Part shown: positions 50,582-58,854 of the stretch, piece after piece
How the letters are laid out: each line of letters begins with the position of its first letter
How positions within the stretch are numbered: position 1 is the stretch's first letter
Program-made: the position numbers and the translations under genes
Assembly (NCBI RefSeq): GCF_003837805.1
Contig: NZ_RQIT01000024.1
Location: 45,008-109,007 of the forward strand
Source: Bradyrhizobium sp. RP6
GTDB taxonomy: Bacteria > Pseudomonadota > Alphaproteobacteria > Rhizobiales > Xanthobacteraceae
Length of the DNA stretch: 64,000 bases
Direction: 5' to 3'
The notes under the pieces: model-generated
Database searches by the model: none
The model's input: the letters and a program-made list of their open reading frames with translations, nothing else
Told to the model about the DNA's origin: nothing

Positions 50582-51961
50582 ATGGCCAAAGAGATCAGGC
50601 TCAACGCCTTTGCGATGAATTGCGTCGCACACCAGTCGCCGGGCCTGTGGACCCATCCGCGCGACCGCACGGCCGACTATAACCGCCTGCCCTACTGGAT
50701 CGATCTCGCCCGAACCCTGGAACGGGGCCGCTTCGACGGGCTGTTCCTGGCCGACGTGCTCGGGGTCTACGACGTCTATGGCAACAGCCCTGACGCAGCC
50801 TTGCGCAATGCAGCACAGACGCCATCGAATGAGCCGCTGCTGCTGCTGTCGGCGATGGCAGCCGTGACGCAAAATCTCGGTTTCGGCGTCACCAGCAATC
50901 TGTCTTTCGAGCCGCCCTACCCGTTCGCACGGCGGATGTCGACGCTGGACCATCTCACCGAGGGGCGAATCGGCTGGAATGTCGTCACCGGCTATCTCGA
51001 CAGCGCCGCGCGCGGCGCCGGCAAGGACAAGCAGACCGGACATGACGACCGCTACGACATCGCCGACGAATATATGGAGGTCGTCTACAAGCTCTGGGAA
51101 GGCAGCTGGGAGGACGACGCCGTGCTGCGCGACCGCAAGCGCGGCATCTTCACCGATCCCACAAAAGTTCATCGCGTCAATCATGAAGGCGCGAACTATC
51201 GTATCAACAACACCATTCACCTCAGCGAGCCGTCGCCCCAGCGCACGCCCGTGCTGTACCAGGCCGGCACGTCGCCGCGCGGCCGGCAATTCGCGGCCCG
51301 CCATGCCGAATGCGTGTTCATGTCGGGACCGTCCGCCAAGGTGATCGCGCCACGCGTCTCCGCGATCCGCCAGGAGGCCGCCGCGCTCGGCCGCAACCCG
51401 GCCGAGATCCTGATGTTCTCGATGATGACGATCATCCTCGGCCGGACCGAAGCCGAAGCGAAAGAAAAGTACGACGACTATCGCCGCCACATCAGCCCCG
51501 AGGGCGCGCTGGCGCTGATATCGGGATGGACCGGCGTCGACTTCTCCGGCTACGACCTCGACCAGCAGGTGCGGCACGTCCAGAACGATGCCGGCCGCAG
51601 CGCCATGGACAACGTCACTCGCGCCGATCCCGACCGGGTCTGGACCGTCCGCGACGTCATCGAGCATGTCGGCATCGGCGGCGCCGGCCCGGTCGTGGTC
51701 GGCACGCCGGAGATGGTCGCCGACAAGATCGAAGAGTGGTTCGAGGCGACCGACGTCGACGGGCTCAACGTCGCGTTCGCGATCTCGCCCGGTGATTTCG
51801 AGGACATCGCCGACATGCTGGTGCCGGAGCTGACCCGGCGCGGGCGATACAAGAGCGAGTATGCGAAGGGCACGCTGCGGGAGAAGCTGTTCGGCCAGGG
51901 CCGCGCGCGGCTCGACGCGCCGCATCCGGCCGCGGGGTATCGCGTGGGGAAAAAGGGGTAG
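50582..51961 (+). CDS. LLM-class flavin-dependent monooxygenase (second copy)
   Basis: 459 residues, same NtaA/SnaA/DszA type as 32086-33453 but clearly divergent. Landmarks: HQSPGLWTHPRDRTADYNRLPYWIDLARTLERGRFDGLFLAD, VTSNLSFEPPYPFARRMSTLDHLTEGRIGWNVVTGYLDSAARG, DRYDIADEYMEVVYKLWEGSWEDDAV, VLYQAGTSPRGRQFAARHAE. It needs external FMNH2. GAGGGG precedes the ATG. No flavin reductase is adjacent. Confidence 0.9.
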   Translation: MAKEIRLNAFAMNCVAHQSPGLWTHPRDRTADYNRLPYWIDLARTLERGRFDGLFLADVLGVYDVYGNSPDAALRNAAQTPSNEPLLLLSAMAAVTQNLGFGVTSNLSFEPPYPFARRMSTLDHLTEGRIGWNVVTGYLDSAARGAGKDKQTGHDDRYDIADEYMEVVYKLWEGSWEDDAVLRDRKRGIFTDPTKVHRVNHEGANYRINNTIHLSEPSPQRTPVLYQAGTSPRGRQFAARHAECVFMSGPSAKVIAPRVSAIRQEAAALGRNPAEILMFSMMTIILGRTEAEAKEKYDDYRRHISPEGALALISGWTGVDFSGYDLDQQVRHVQNDAGRSAMDNVTRADPDRVWTVRDVIEHVGIGGAGPVVVGTPEMVADKIEEWFEATDVDGLNVAFAISPGDFEDIADMLVPELTRRGRYKSEYAKGTLREKLFGQGRARLDAPHPAAGYRVGKKG

Positions 51962-51974
51962 GTTGCCGCCTCCT

Positions 51975-52061
51975 CGTCATTGCGAGCGAAGCGAAGCAAT
52001 CCAGAGATGCATCCGCAAAGACAATCTGGATTGCTTCGTCGCTACGCTCCTCGCAATGACG
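51975..52061. repeat. Palindromic intergenic repeat
   Basis: CGTCATTGCGAG (51975-51986) pairs with CTCGCAATGACG (52050-52061), with inner AAGCAATCCAGA and TCTGGATTGCTT also pairing. It is a long, mostly paired Bradyrhizobium-type repeat between convergent genes and could terminate both. Confidence 0.72.
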
Positions 52062-52077
52062 ATACGACATCCCGCCC

Positions 52078-53739
52078 CTACACCTTTCCGTCCACCATCA
52101 CCTCGATCAGCTTGGTCCCCGGCCGGCCGAACGCCGAGGTCAGCGTCGCCTTCAGCTCGCTGGCATCGCTGACCTTGATCGCCTCGCAGCCCAGCGCCTT
52201 GGCGACGCCGGCGAAATCGACGGGCGGATCGACGAAATCCATGCCGACATAATTGTCGTCGCCATGGAAGGCGAGCAGGCGCTGCTTGATGATGCGGTAG
52301 CCGCCATTGTTGGCGATGACGACGTTGAGCGGCAGCTTGTGATGCGCCGCCGTCCACAGCGACTGGATCGAGTACATCGCGCTGCCGTCGCCGGAGAAGC
52401 ACACCACGGGCCGGCCCGGATTGGCGATGCTGGCGCCAACCGACGCCGGCAGGCCCCAGCCGATGCCGCCGGAGGCGAGGCCGTGGTAGCCATGGCGATC
52501 GCGATGCGGCCGCAGCGCCGTGATCTGGCGGCTGGAGGTGAGGCCTTCGTCGACCAGGATGGCATTGTCAGGCATCGCCTCGACCATTTGCAGCACCAGG
52601 AAGTCCGGATCGATCGGCGCGCGGCCAGCGCTCTTGCCGATCTGCTCGACCAGCTCGGCACGACGCGCGGTCCAGTTCTTCGGCGCGAGCTCGGCAAGGC
52701 GCCGCCTGGCGCGTTGCGCCAATGCCTCGCCACCCATCTCCTTCAGCATCGGGATCAGCGCGCGCAGCGTTTCCTTCAGATCCGCCTTCAGCGCGATCTC
52801 GGCGCCGTAATTCTTGGCGATCTCCCAGTCCACGAGGCCAACCTGCACGATGCCGAGACCATCCGGCAGCGCATCGACCTCGCTAAACACCGACATCCGC
52901 AGGGGATCGCCACCGAGCGCAATCAGGAGATCGTAAGGCGCCAGCGTGTCGCGCGCGACCTTCTGCACGCGCGCGAGCGAGCCGACGAAACTCGGGCTCT
53001 CCGAGAGGAAATGCGAGCCATAGGGCGTGGAGGATTGATAGGCGGCAGCGCCGAGCAGCTTGGCGAACTCGGCGGCCTCCTGCAACGCATCGCTCTTGAC
53101 CACCTCGTCCATGGTGACGATCACCGGGCGTTCGGCCTTGAGCAGACGGGCCGCAAGAGCCTTCAACGCTTCATCGGATGGTCTTGTCCGCGCATCGATG
53201 CGGGTGGAGCGGCCGAGATCGATGCCGGCCTCGCTGTTCAGGATGTCGCCGGGCAGCGAGATGAAGACCGGTCCGGTCGGCGGCGTCGTCGCGACCTTGG
53301 CGGCGCGGCGCACGATGCGCGGCAGATCCTCCAGCCGCGTCACCTCGACCGCCCATTTCACCAGCGGCTCGGCCATCCGCACCAGCGGTCCATAAAGCAC
53401 CGGCTCCATCAGGCCGTGGCCCTGCTCCTGCTGGCCGGCCGTGAGGATCATCGGCGTGCCCGTGAACTGGGCGTTGTAGAGCGAGCCCATGGCATTGCCG
53501 AGGCCCGGCGCGACATGGACGTTGCAGGCGACGAGCTTGCCCGAAGCGCGGCTATAGCCGTCGGCGATCGCGACCACCAGGCTCTCCTGCATCGCCATCA
53601 CATAAGTGAGGTCGGGATGCTCCTTCAGCGCATGCATGATCGGCAGCTCGGTGGTACCAGGGTTGCCGAACAGATGCGTGATGCCTTCGTCCTTGAGCAG
53701 CGCAAGAAAGGCGGAGCGGCCGGTGATCTTGTTCTTCAT
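52078..53739 (-). CDS. ThDP-dependent decarboxylase (benzoylformate decarboxylase-like)
   Basis: 553 residues. N-terminal catalytic Glu region FGNPGTTELPIMHAL near 24 and MAMQESLVVAIADGYSRASG, then LVACNVHVAPGLGNAMGSLYNAQ with a His where benzoylformate decarboxylase has one, a middle domain, and the ThDP site GDGSAMYSIQSLWTAA...VVIANN near 440. GGAGGAAAC before the ATG at 53737-53739 fixes the start. It probably decarboxylates an aromatic 2-oxo acid to an aldehyde; the aldehyde dehydrogenase at 55738 could then act, though the genes are not one operon. Confidence 0.85.
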   Translation of the reverse strand: MKNKITGRSAFLALLKDEGITHLFGNPGTTELPIMHALKEHPDLTYVMAMQESLVVAIADGYSRASGKLVACNVHVAPGLGNAMGSLYNAQFTGTPMILTAGQQEQGHGLMEPVLYGPLVRMAEPLVKWAVEVTRLEDLPRIVRRAAKVATTPPTGPVFISLPGDILNSEAGIDLGRSTRIDARTRPSDEALKALAARLLKAERPVIVTMDEVVKSDALQEAAEFAKLLGAAAYQSSTPYGSHFLSESPSFVGSLARVQKVARDTLAPYDLLIALGGDPLRMSVFSEVDALPDGLGIVQVGLVDWEIAKNYGAEIALKADLKETLRALIPMLKEMGGEALAQRARRRLAELAPKNWTARRAELVEQIGKSAGRAPIDPDFLVLQMVEAMPDNAILVDEGLTSSRQITALRPHRDRHGYHGLASGGIGWGLPASVGASIANPGRPVVCFSGDGSAMYSIQSLWTAAHHKLPLNVVIANNGGYRIIKQRLLAFHGDDNYVGMDFVDPPVDFAGVAKALGCEAIKVSDASELKATLTSAFGRPGTKLIEVMVDGKV

Positions 53740-53868
53740 GTTTCCTCCAGGAGCGGACATTGCCGCAAGGACTGAAAGCATGATGGCCGAAGTCTTGGGA
53801 GGCACGCAAGGAAGCGCTGTCATGGCTGCGCTGCGTCCGGGGCACGAGAGGTGAGTGCGCGGCCCGCG

Positions 53869-54372
53869 CTACATCTCCTCCCGGCCGAGCTCGAACGGAT
53901 CCTCGCCGCCCGCGCGCTTCCTCTTTTTCGAGCGCTGCCACACCACGCCCGGAAACCCCTTCAGCGGCACCAGCGGCTCGCCGGTATAGGCCCATTCCTG
54001 CAGCTCCTCGACCGCGATGTGATAGAGCGGCTGGCGGCCGGTGCGCTCTGTGAACAGCGCACGCGGGATGTTGACCATGTGCGGGCCGCGCGGACGTTCG
54101 TACATGATCGGCGTACCGCAATGCGAGCAGAAGCTGCGCACGGTCTTCGTGGCCTTGTCCTCGTAGCGGGTCAGCGCGGTCTTGCCCGACGTGATGCGAA
54201 ACCGCTTCTTCCAGCTTCCGACATAGGTGGCGTAAGCCGCGCCATGGGCACGGCGGCTGGCGGCGGAGTGATCGTGCCAGGCCCAGCGCGCGGGAACGTC
54301 GATCTCGAAGGTGACCTTGCCGCAGAGGCATTGGCCGGTGGCTATCCCTGCGGCGGCTGCGGCCTTGGCCAT
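53869..54372 (-). CDS. GFA-like family protein lacking central cysteines
   Basis: 167 residues. The opening GQCLCGKVTFEID and the late RSFCSHCGTPIMYE are the first and last cysteine pairs of the GFA (Mss4-like) fold. Where GFA members normally carry CHCxxCRR, this reads HDHSAASRRAHGAAYATYV, so three Cys are absent. The fold is likely kept but the zinc site, and any activity, is changed. AGGA lies nine bases before the ATG at 54370-54372. A palindromic repeat lies just upstream. Confidence 0.75.
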   Translation of the reverse strand: MAKAAAAAGIATGQCLCGKVTFEIDVPARWAWHDHSAASRRAHGAAYATYVGSWKKRFRITSGKTALTRYEDKATKTVRSFCSHCGTPIMYERPRGPHMVNIPRALFTERTGRQPLYHIAVEELQEWAYTGEPLVPLKGFPGVVWQRSKKRKRAGGEDPFELGREEM

Positions 54373-54386
54373 TTGTATTTTCCTCG

Positions 54387-54492
54387 CCGTCATTCCGGGA
54401 TGGTGCGAAGCACCAGACCCGGGATCTCGAGATTCTCCGGTGCGCAATTTGCGCACGATAGTTCGATGCTCCGCATCGCACCGGAATGACGG
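54387..54492. repeat. Palindromic intergenic repeat
   Basis: CGTCATTCCGGG... at the left and ...CCGGAATGACGG at the right pair, with GGTGCGCAATTTGCGCAC near the centre. It fills the gap between the GFA-like gene and the Old Yellow Enzyme gene and resembles 45488-45604. Confidence 0.65.
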
Positions 54493-54498
54493 AGCAAG

Positions 54499-55626
54499 CT
54501 ACGCCGGCGTCAGCGCGTCATACACCGGATAGTCCGTATACCCCTTTTCCTCGCCGCCGTAGAACGTCGCGCGATTATACGGCGTGATCGGGTAGTCGTG
54601 CTCGAGACGGCGCGGCAGATCGGGATTGGAGATGAAGATGCGGCCGAAGGCGATGATATCCGCATGTCCCTCGGCGATCGCCGCATTCGCGGTCTCCCCG
54701 GTGAAGCCGCCGGCGGTCATCAGCACGCCGCTGTAGAGCGGACGGAACAGCACCATCGCCGACGGAACGTTCTGCCAGTTGACCTCGGCGCGGCCGGAGC
54801 CGCTCGAGCGCGGTTCGATGAAATGCAGGTACGCCAGGCCCAGCTTCTCGAGCGCCTTCACGACATGCGTATAGAGCGGCATCGGATCGGGCTCGCCGGA
54901 ATCATTGGCGATGCCGTAGGGCGACAGCCGCACGCCGACGCGATTGGCGCCCCAGACGTCGATCGCGGCCTGGGTCACCTCGAGCAGCAGCCGCGCGCGG
55001 TTCTCGATCGAGCCGCCATATTGGTCCGTGCGCTGATTGCTCCGCGACTGCAGGAACTGCTCGAGCAGATAGCCGTTGGCGCCGTGGATCTCGACACCGT
55101 CGAAGCCCGCGGCAAGCGCGTTCTTCGCGCCCTGCCTGAATGCTTCGACAATGCCCTTGACCTCCTCGGTCTCCAGCGCGCGGGGGGGTTCGTAGTCGGC
55201 GATCTTGCCGTCGGCGGTCATCGCCCTCATGCCCTCGGCCTTGATCGGGATCGCGGAGGCCGAGACCGGCAGATGGCCGCCGTGGAAGGAGGAATGCGAG
55301 ACGCGGCCGACATGCCAGAGCTGGAGGAAGATGATGCCGCCCTTGGCGTGCACGGCGTCCGTCACCTTACGCCAGCCTGCGATCTGCGCCTCCGAATAGA
55401 TGCCGGGCGTCGCCGGGTTGCCACGGCCGTGCGAGAGCACCGGCGAGGCTTCGGCGATGATCAGGCCGCCTTTCGTCGCGCGCTGACCGTAATATTCGGC
55501 GTTGAGCGGCCGCGGCGAAAAGCTCTCGCGCTCGGCGCGCATGCGCGTCAGCGGCGCCATGGCGACGCGATGCGCAAGCTTGTACGGACCGACCTGCAAC
55601 GGCCTAAACAACGCTTCGAATTTCAT
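54499..55626 (-). CDS. nemA: Old Yellow Enzyme, NemA-like alkene reductase
   Basis: 375 residues. FMN/TIM-barrel landmarks: LAHRVAMAPLTRMRAE near residue 18, LQLWHVGRVSHSSFHGG, EIHGANGYLLEQFLQSRSNQRTDQYGGS (His-x2-Asn that binds the substrate carbonyl) and GADIIAFGRIFISNPDLPRRL. It reduces activated alkenes, maleimides or nitro groups with NADPH. No repressor (NemR-type) is adjacent. Confidence 0.9.
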   Translation of the reverse strand: MKFEALFRPLQVGPYKLAHRVAMAPLTRMRAERESFSPRPLNAEYYGQRATKGGLIIAEASPVLSHGRGNPATPGIYSEAQIAGWRKVTDAVHAKGGIIFLQLWHVGRVSHSSFHGGHLPVSASAIPIKAEGMRAMTADGKIADYEPPRALETEEVKGIVEAFRQGAKNALAAGFDGVEIHGANGYLLEQFLQSRSNQRTDQYGGSIENRARLLLEVTQAAIDVWGANRVGVRLSPYGIANDSGEPDPMPLYTHVVKALEKLGLAYLHFIEPRSSGSGRAEVNWQNVPSAMVLFRPLYSGVLMTAGGFTGETANAAIAEGHADIIAFGRIFISNPDLPRRLEHDYPITPYNRATFYGGEEKGYTDYPVYDALTPA

Positions 55627-55737
55627 GGGGTCCCCGGATATCTATGAAAGGATGCGGATCATATAGCGAGGGGCGGCACCGGAAAAGGCGCCGCCCCAGG
55701 CAGATATTCTCTCTGACGGAACGCGACGGAGCACGCT

Positions 55738-57234
55738 CTACGCCGTCTTGATCCAGACGGCCTTCACGTTGAGATATTCCTCGACGTGCTGCTTGCCGGA
55801 TTCGCGGCCGTAGCCGCTCATTTTGTAGCCGCCAAACGGCACGGCCGGGTCCATCGCCTGGTAGCAGTTCACCCAGACCGAGCCGGCACGCAGGCTCTTC
55901 GCGACCGCATGAGCCTTGCTGACATCGCGCGTCCACAAGCCGGAGCCGAGGCCGAACGTGGTGGCGTTGGCGCGCTTGACCAGCTCATCCATGTCCTTGA
56001 ACGCGATCGCGGAGATGACGGGACCAAAAATCTCCTCCTGCGCGATGCGCATGTTGTCCTCAACGCCCGCGAACACCGTCGGTGAGACGAAGAAGCCCTT
56101 CGACAGCGCGCCTTCCGTGACGCGCCCGCCGCCGGCAAGCGCCCTTGCGCCTTCCTTCTGGCCGATGTCGAGATAGCCGGTGACGCGCTCGAGTTGCTGT
56201 TCGGAGACAAGCGGTCCGATCTGCACGTTGGGATCGAGGCCGTTGCCGACCTGCAGCTTCTTGCCGAACTCGGCGACGCGGCCGACGAACTCCTCATAGA
56301 TCGACTGCTCGACGAACAGGCGCGTTCCGGCGCTGCAGATCTGGCCGGAATTGGCGAACACCGCCATCGCCGCGCCCGGCACGGCTGCGTCGAGATCGGC
56401 ATCCGCGAACACGATGTCCGGCGACTTGCCGCCGAGCTCAAGCGAGACGCGCTTGAGGTTGCCGGCGGAGGCTCGGATGATCGACTGACCCGTGACATGC
56501 GATCCGGTGAAGGCGACCTTGTCGACGTCGTGATGCGAGGCGAGCGCGGCGCCAGCCGTCTCGCCATAGCCGGGCACGACGTTGATGACGCCGGGCGGCA
56601 CGCCCGCTTCCATCGCCAGCTCAGCGATGCGCAGCGAGGTCAGCGGCGCTTCTTCGGCAGGCTTGAGCACCACGGTGCAGCCGGTCGCGATCGCGGGGCC
56701 AATCTTCCAGATCGTCGCGGTGAGCGGACCGTTCCAGGGAATGATGGCGCCGACGACGCCGATCGGCTCCTTCAGCGTGTAGGAGAAGATCTCGCCGGGC
56801 AGCGAGTTCTCGATGGTCTCGCCGTGGATCGCCGTGGTCTGGCCGGCGTAATAGCGAAGCATGCCGACGGCGCGCAGGCGATAGGCGCGGGTGCGGCTGA
56901 GCGGCGCGCCCATGTCGAGCGTATCGAGCTGCGACAATTCGTCGAAATTCTTCTCGACGAGGTCAGCGAGCTTCAAGAGAAGGTTCTGCCGCTCGAACGG
57001 CTTGACCTTGCTCCAGGGGCCTTCGAAGGCGCGGCGAGCGGCGGCAACCGCACGATCGATGTCTTCCTTGTCTCCTTCGGCAACGGTTGCAAGCAGCTCG
57101 CCTGTGGCGGGATTGCGGGTCTCGAAGCGCTTGCCTGAGGCTGCATCGACCCACTTCCCATCGATCAGCATCTGCTTGTAGGACCCGTTTGCAAACGGAT
57201 GGCGCGTGATCGGAATAGCCTGCGACACAGCCAT
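55738..57234 (-). CDS. Aldehyde dehydrogenase
   Basis: 498 residues, the usual class length. Landmarks: VVGAIIPWNGPLTATIWKIGPAIATGCTVVLKPAEEAPLT, the NAD-site FTGSHVTG, LELGGKSPDIVFADADLD (Glu base) and GQICSAGTR (catalytic Cys). It oxidises aldehydes to acids with NAD(P). GGGAG lies 8 bases before the ATG at 57232-57234; an upstream in-frame extension is not used. It is divergent from the SDR at 57412, so both are probably controlled together. The substrate could be an aromatic aldehyde, which is inference. Confidence 0.92.
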   Translation of the reverse strand: MAVSQAIPITRHPFANGSYKQMLIDGKWVDAASGKRFETRNPATGELLATVAEGDKEDIDRAVAAARRAFEGPWSKVKPFERQNLLLKLADLVEKNFDELSQLDTLDMGAPLSRTRAYRLRAVGMLRYYAGQTTAIHGETIENSLPGEIFSYTLKEPIGVVGAIIPWNGPLTATIWKIGPAIATGCTVVLKPAEEAPLTSLRIAELAMEAGVPPGVINVVPGYGETAGAALASHHDVDKVAFTGSHVTGQSIIRASAGNLKRVSLELGGKSPDIVFADADLDAAVPGAAMAVFANSGQICSAGTRLFVEQSIYEEFVGRVAEFGKKLQVGNGLDPNVQIGPLVSEQQLERVTGYLDIGQKEGARALAGGGRVTEGALSKGFFVSPTVFAGVEDNMRIAQEEIFGPVISAIAFKDMDELVKRANATTFGLGSGLWTRDVSKAHAVAKSLRAGSVWVNCYQAMDPAVPFGGYKMSGYGRESGKQHVEEYLNVKAVWIKTA

Positions 57235-57411
57235 GGCTGTACTCCCTGTCAGTGATTGATTGCTCGATCTGGGCGGGATCGTTCGATCGAGGATACAGCT
57301 GTGGCCGTTGGGCGTAAAGGCAGCGCAAAACAAAGACCTCCCATGCCGACTTGTGCAGGGTTGCACTGCCGCCATGTTATAGCTCGACAGAGGCCCTCCA
57401 CGGAGACGATC

Positions 57412-58257
57412 ATGCCACATCCCGCCATCGTCAAAGACAATGTTGCCGTGATCACAGGCGGCGCGTCCGGCATCGGACTCGCCGCCGCCACCGCCTTCGC
57501 GCGCGCCGGAATGAAGGTGTGCGTCGCGGATGTCGACGTGACACAGTTGGCAGAGGCTGCAACAAAAGTGTCATCCATCACGGCTGCCACAAACGTGATG
57601 ACCTTGGCCGTGGATGTCAGCACGGTCGAGAGAGTGACGGAACTGGAGCGCGCAGTACGCCAGCGGTTTGGCGGCACCGACGTCCTCATGAACAATGCCG
57701 GCATCCAGCCCGGAAGCACATTGTTCGGCGAGCCCGACAATTGGCAGCGCATCATCGGCGTCAACATGTGGGGCATCATCAACGGCTCGCGAATCTTCGC
57801 GCCCGGAATGATCGCGCGCGGCAAACCGGGCGTCATCATCAACACCGGTTCCAAGCAGGGCATCACCACGCCGCCGGGCGACCCCGCCTACAATGTCTCG
57901 AAGTCTGGCGTGAAGGCATTCACCGAGGCGCTCCAACACGAGCTGCGCAACACCAAGGACTGTCGGGTCACGGCACATCTGTTGATCCCGGGCTTCGTCT
58001 TCACCGGCCTGACCGCGAAGGGACGCACCGAGAAGCCGGCCGGCGCCTGGACGCCGGAACAGACCGTGGATTTCATGCTGACACGGCTGGAGGCCGGCGA
58101 TTTCTACATCCTCTGCCCGGACAATGACGTGCCCCGCACCCTCGACGAGAAACGCATGCTCTGGGCTATGGGCGACATCGTCGAGAACCGCCCGCCGCTG
58201 TCGCGCTGGCACCCGGACTATGCGGATGCGTTCAAGAAGTTCGTGGAACGAGACTGA
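57412..58257 (+). CDS. SDR-family oxidoreductase
   Basis: 281 residues. TGGASGIG near residue 16, ADVDV (Asp-type, favouring NAD), NNAG, catalytic NTGSKQG Ser and AYNVSKSGV Tyr/Lys. The C-terminus is longer than usual (DIVENRPPLSRWHPDYADAFKKFVE). GGAG precedes the ATG at 57412. It is divergent from the aldehyde dehydrogenase; the 177-bp region between them carries a GATCGTTCGATC near-palindrome around 57283. Confidence 0.9.
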   Translation: MPHPAIVKDNVAVITGGASGIGLAAATAFARAGMKVCVADVDVTQLAEAATKVSSITAATNVMTLAVDVSTVERVTELERAVRQRFGGTDVLMNNAGIQPGSTLFGEPDNWQRIIGVNMWGIINGSRIFAPGMIARGKPGVIINTGSKQGITTPPGDPAYNVSKSGVKAFTEALQHELRNTKDCRVTAHLLIPGFVFTGLTAKGRTEKPAGAWTPEQTVDFMLTRLEAGDFYILCPDNDVPRTLDEKRMLWAMGDIVENRPPLSRWHPDYADAFKKFVERD

Positions 58258-58308
58258 TCGTGGTGAGCAGCTGGAGCGCGACAGCAGGGTGTGGACCAGG
58301 GGGCCCGG

Positions 58309-58515
58309 CTACAACGTCTCTTGCTTATGCCCACACTGCTTGCACGCGAACTTGACGCGGGTTTGGCCCTTCTCCGCCTGAACCCGGTTCGGGGCGCCGC
58401 ACTTGCCGCAGACCGCCTCGATGCGGGTCGTGCCCTGCTTGACGACGACGGTCTTCTTTTCCATCGATTCGCGGATCAGGCGTTCGGCCTCCTCGCGCAG
58501 GGATTGTTTCGACAA
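58309..58515 (-). CDS. Small zinc-ribbon protein
   Basis: 68 residues from a TTG start at 58513-58515, with GGAGACGAGC six bases upstream; the longer frame lacks a ribosome site. An N-terminal helix (SKQSLREEAERLIRES) is followed by a zinc ribbon with CGKCG and CKQCG, i.e. two C-x2-C knuckles about 24 residues apart. It is basic and could bind nucleic acid. The family is not recognised. It is divergent from the catalase-ferritin gene. Confidence 0.72.
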   Translation of the reverse strand: MSKQSLREEAERLIRESMEKKTVVVKQGTTRIEAVCGKCGAPNRVQAEKGQTRVKFACKQCGHKQETL

Positions 58516-58854
58516 AGCTCGTCTCCGCCTCTGGAAAGCGCGAGAGCCATATCGCACCTGCATTCGAAGCACAATGCGTGATGAAGATCGCGGGGCCCGT
58601 CAACCTCGTACGAAATGGTCACAGAGGCGGGGAGGCGGCGGAAGCCCATGGCTCCGTCGCGGTTCTGGTTACCGGGCCGGCTGCTCTCGTGACTGTCCCG
58701 CACGATCCTGGTGAAGGTTCTTGGGTCTGGACCGGCGCCTCTTCGCTCCCGCCGAACCCGATTTGGAGTGAAATCCGAATTTCGGGATGACTAGGAACGA
58801 ACATTCCAAGGGCTCGTTGTCGCGCGTAGTTTCCCTCAGAGCGCGAGCCATCCC
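58516..58854. other. Divergent intergenic region
   Basis: 339 bp with no supported gene. The right end holds the stress promoter listed next. The rest has no clear operator. Confidence 0.4.
58794..58818 (+). promoter_or_regulatory. EcfG-type general-stress promoter
   Basis: GGAAC (58794-58798), a 16-base spacer and CGTT (58815-58818) match the EcfG consensus of Rhizobiales (GGAAC-N16-17-CGTT). The ATG is 36 bases beyond, leaving a plausible 5' leader. The downstream gene is a catalase-ferritin protein, a typical general-stress target. Confidence 0.75.
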
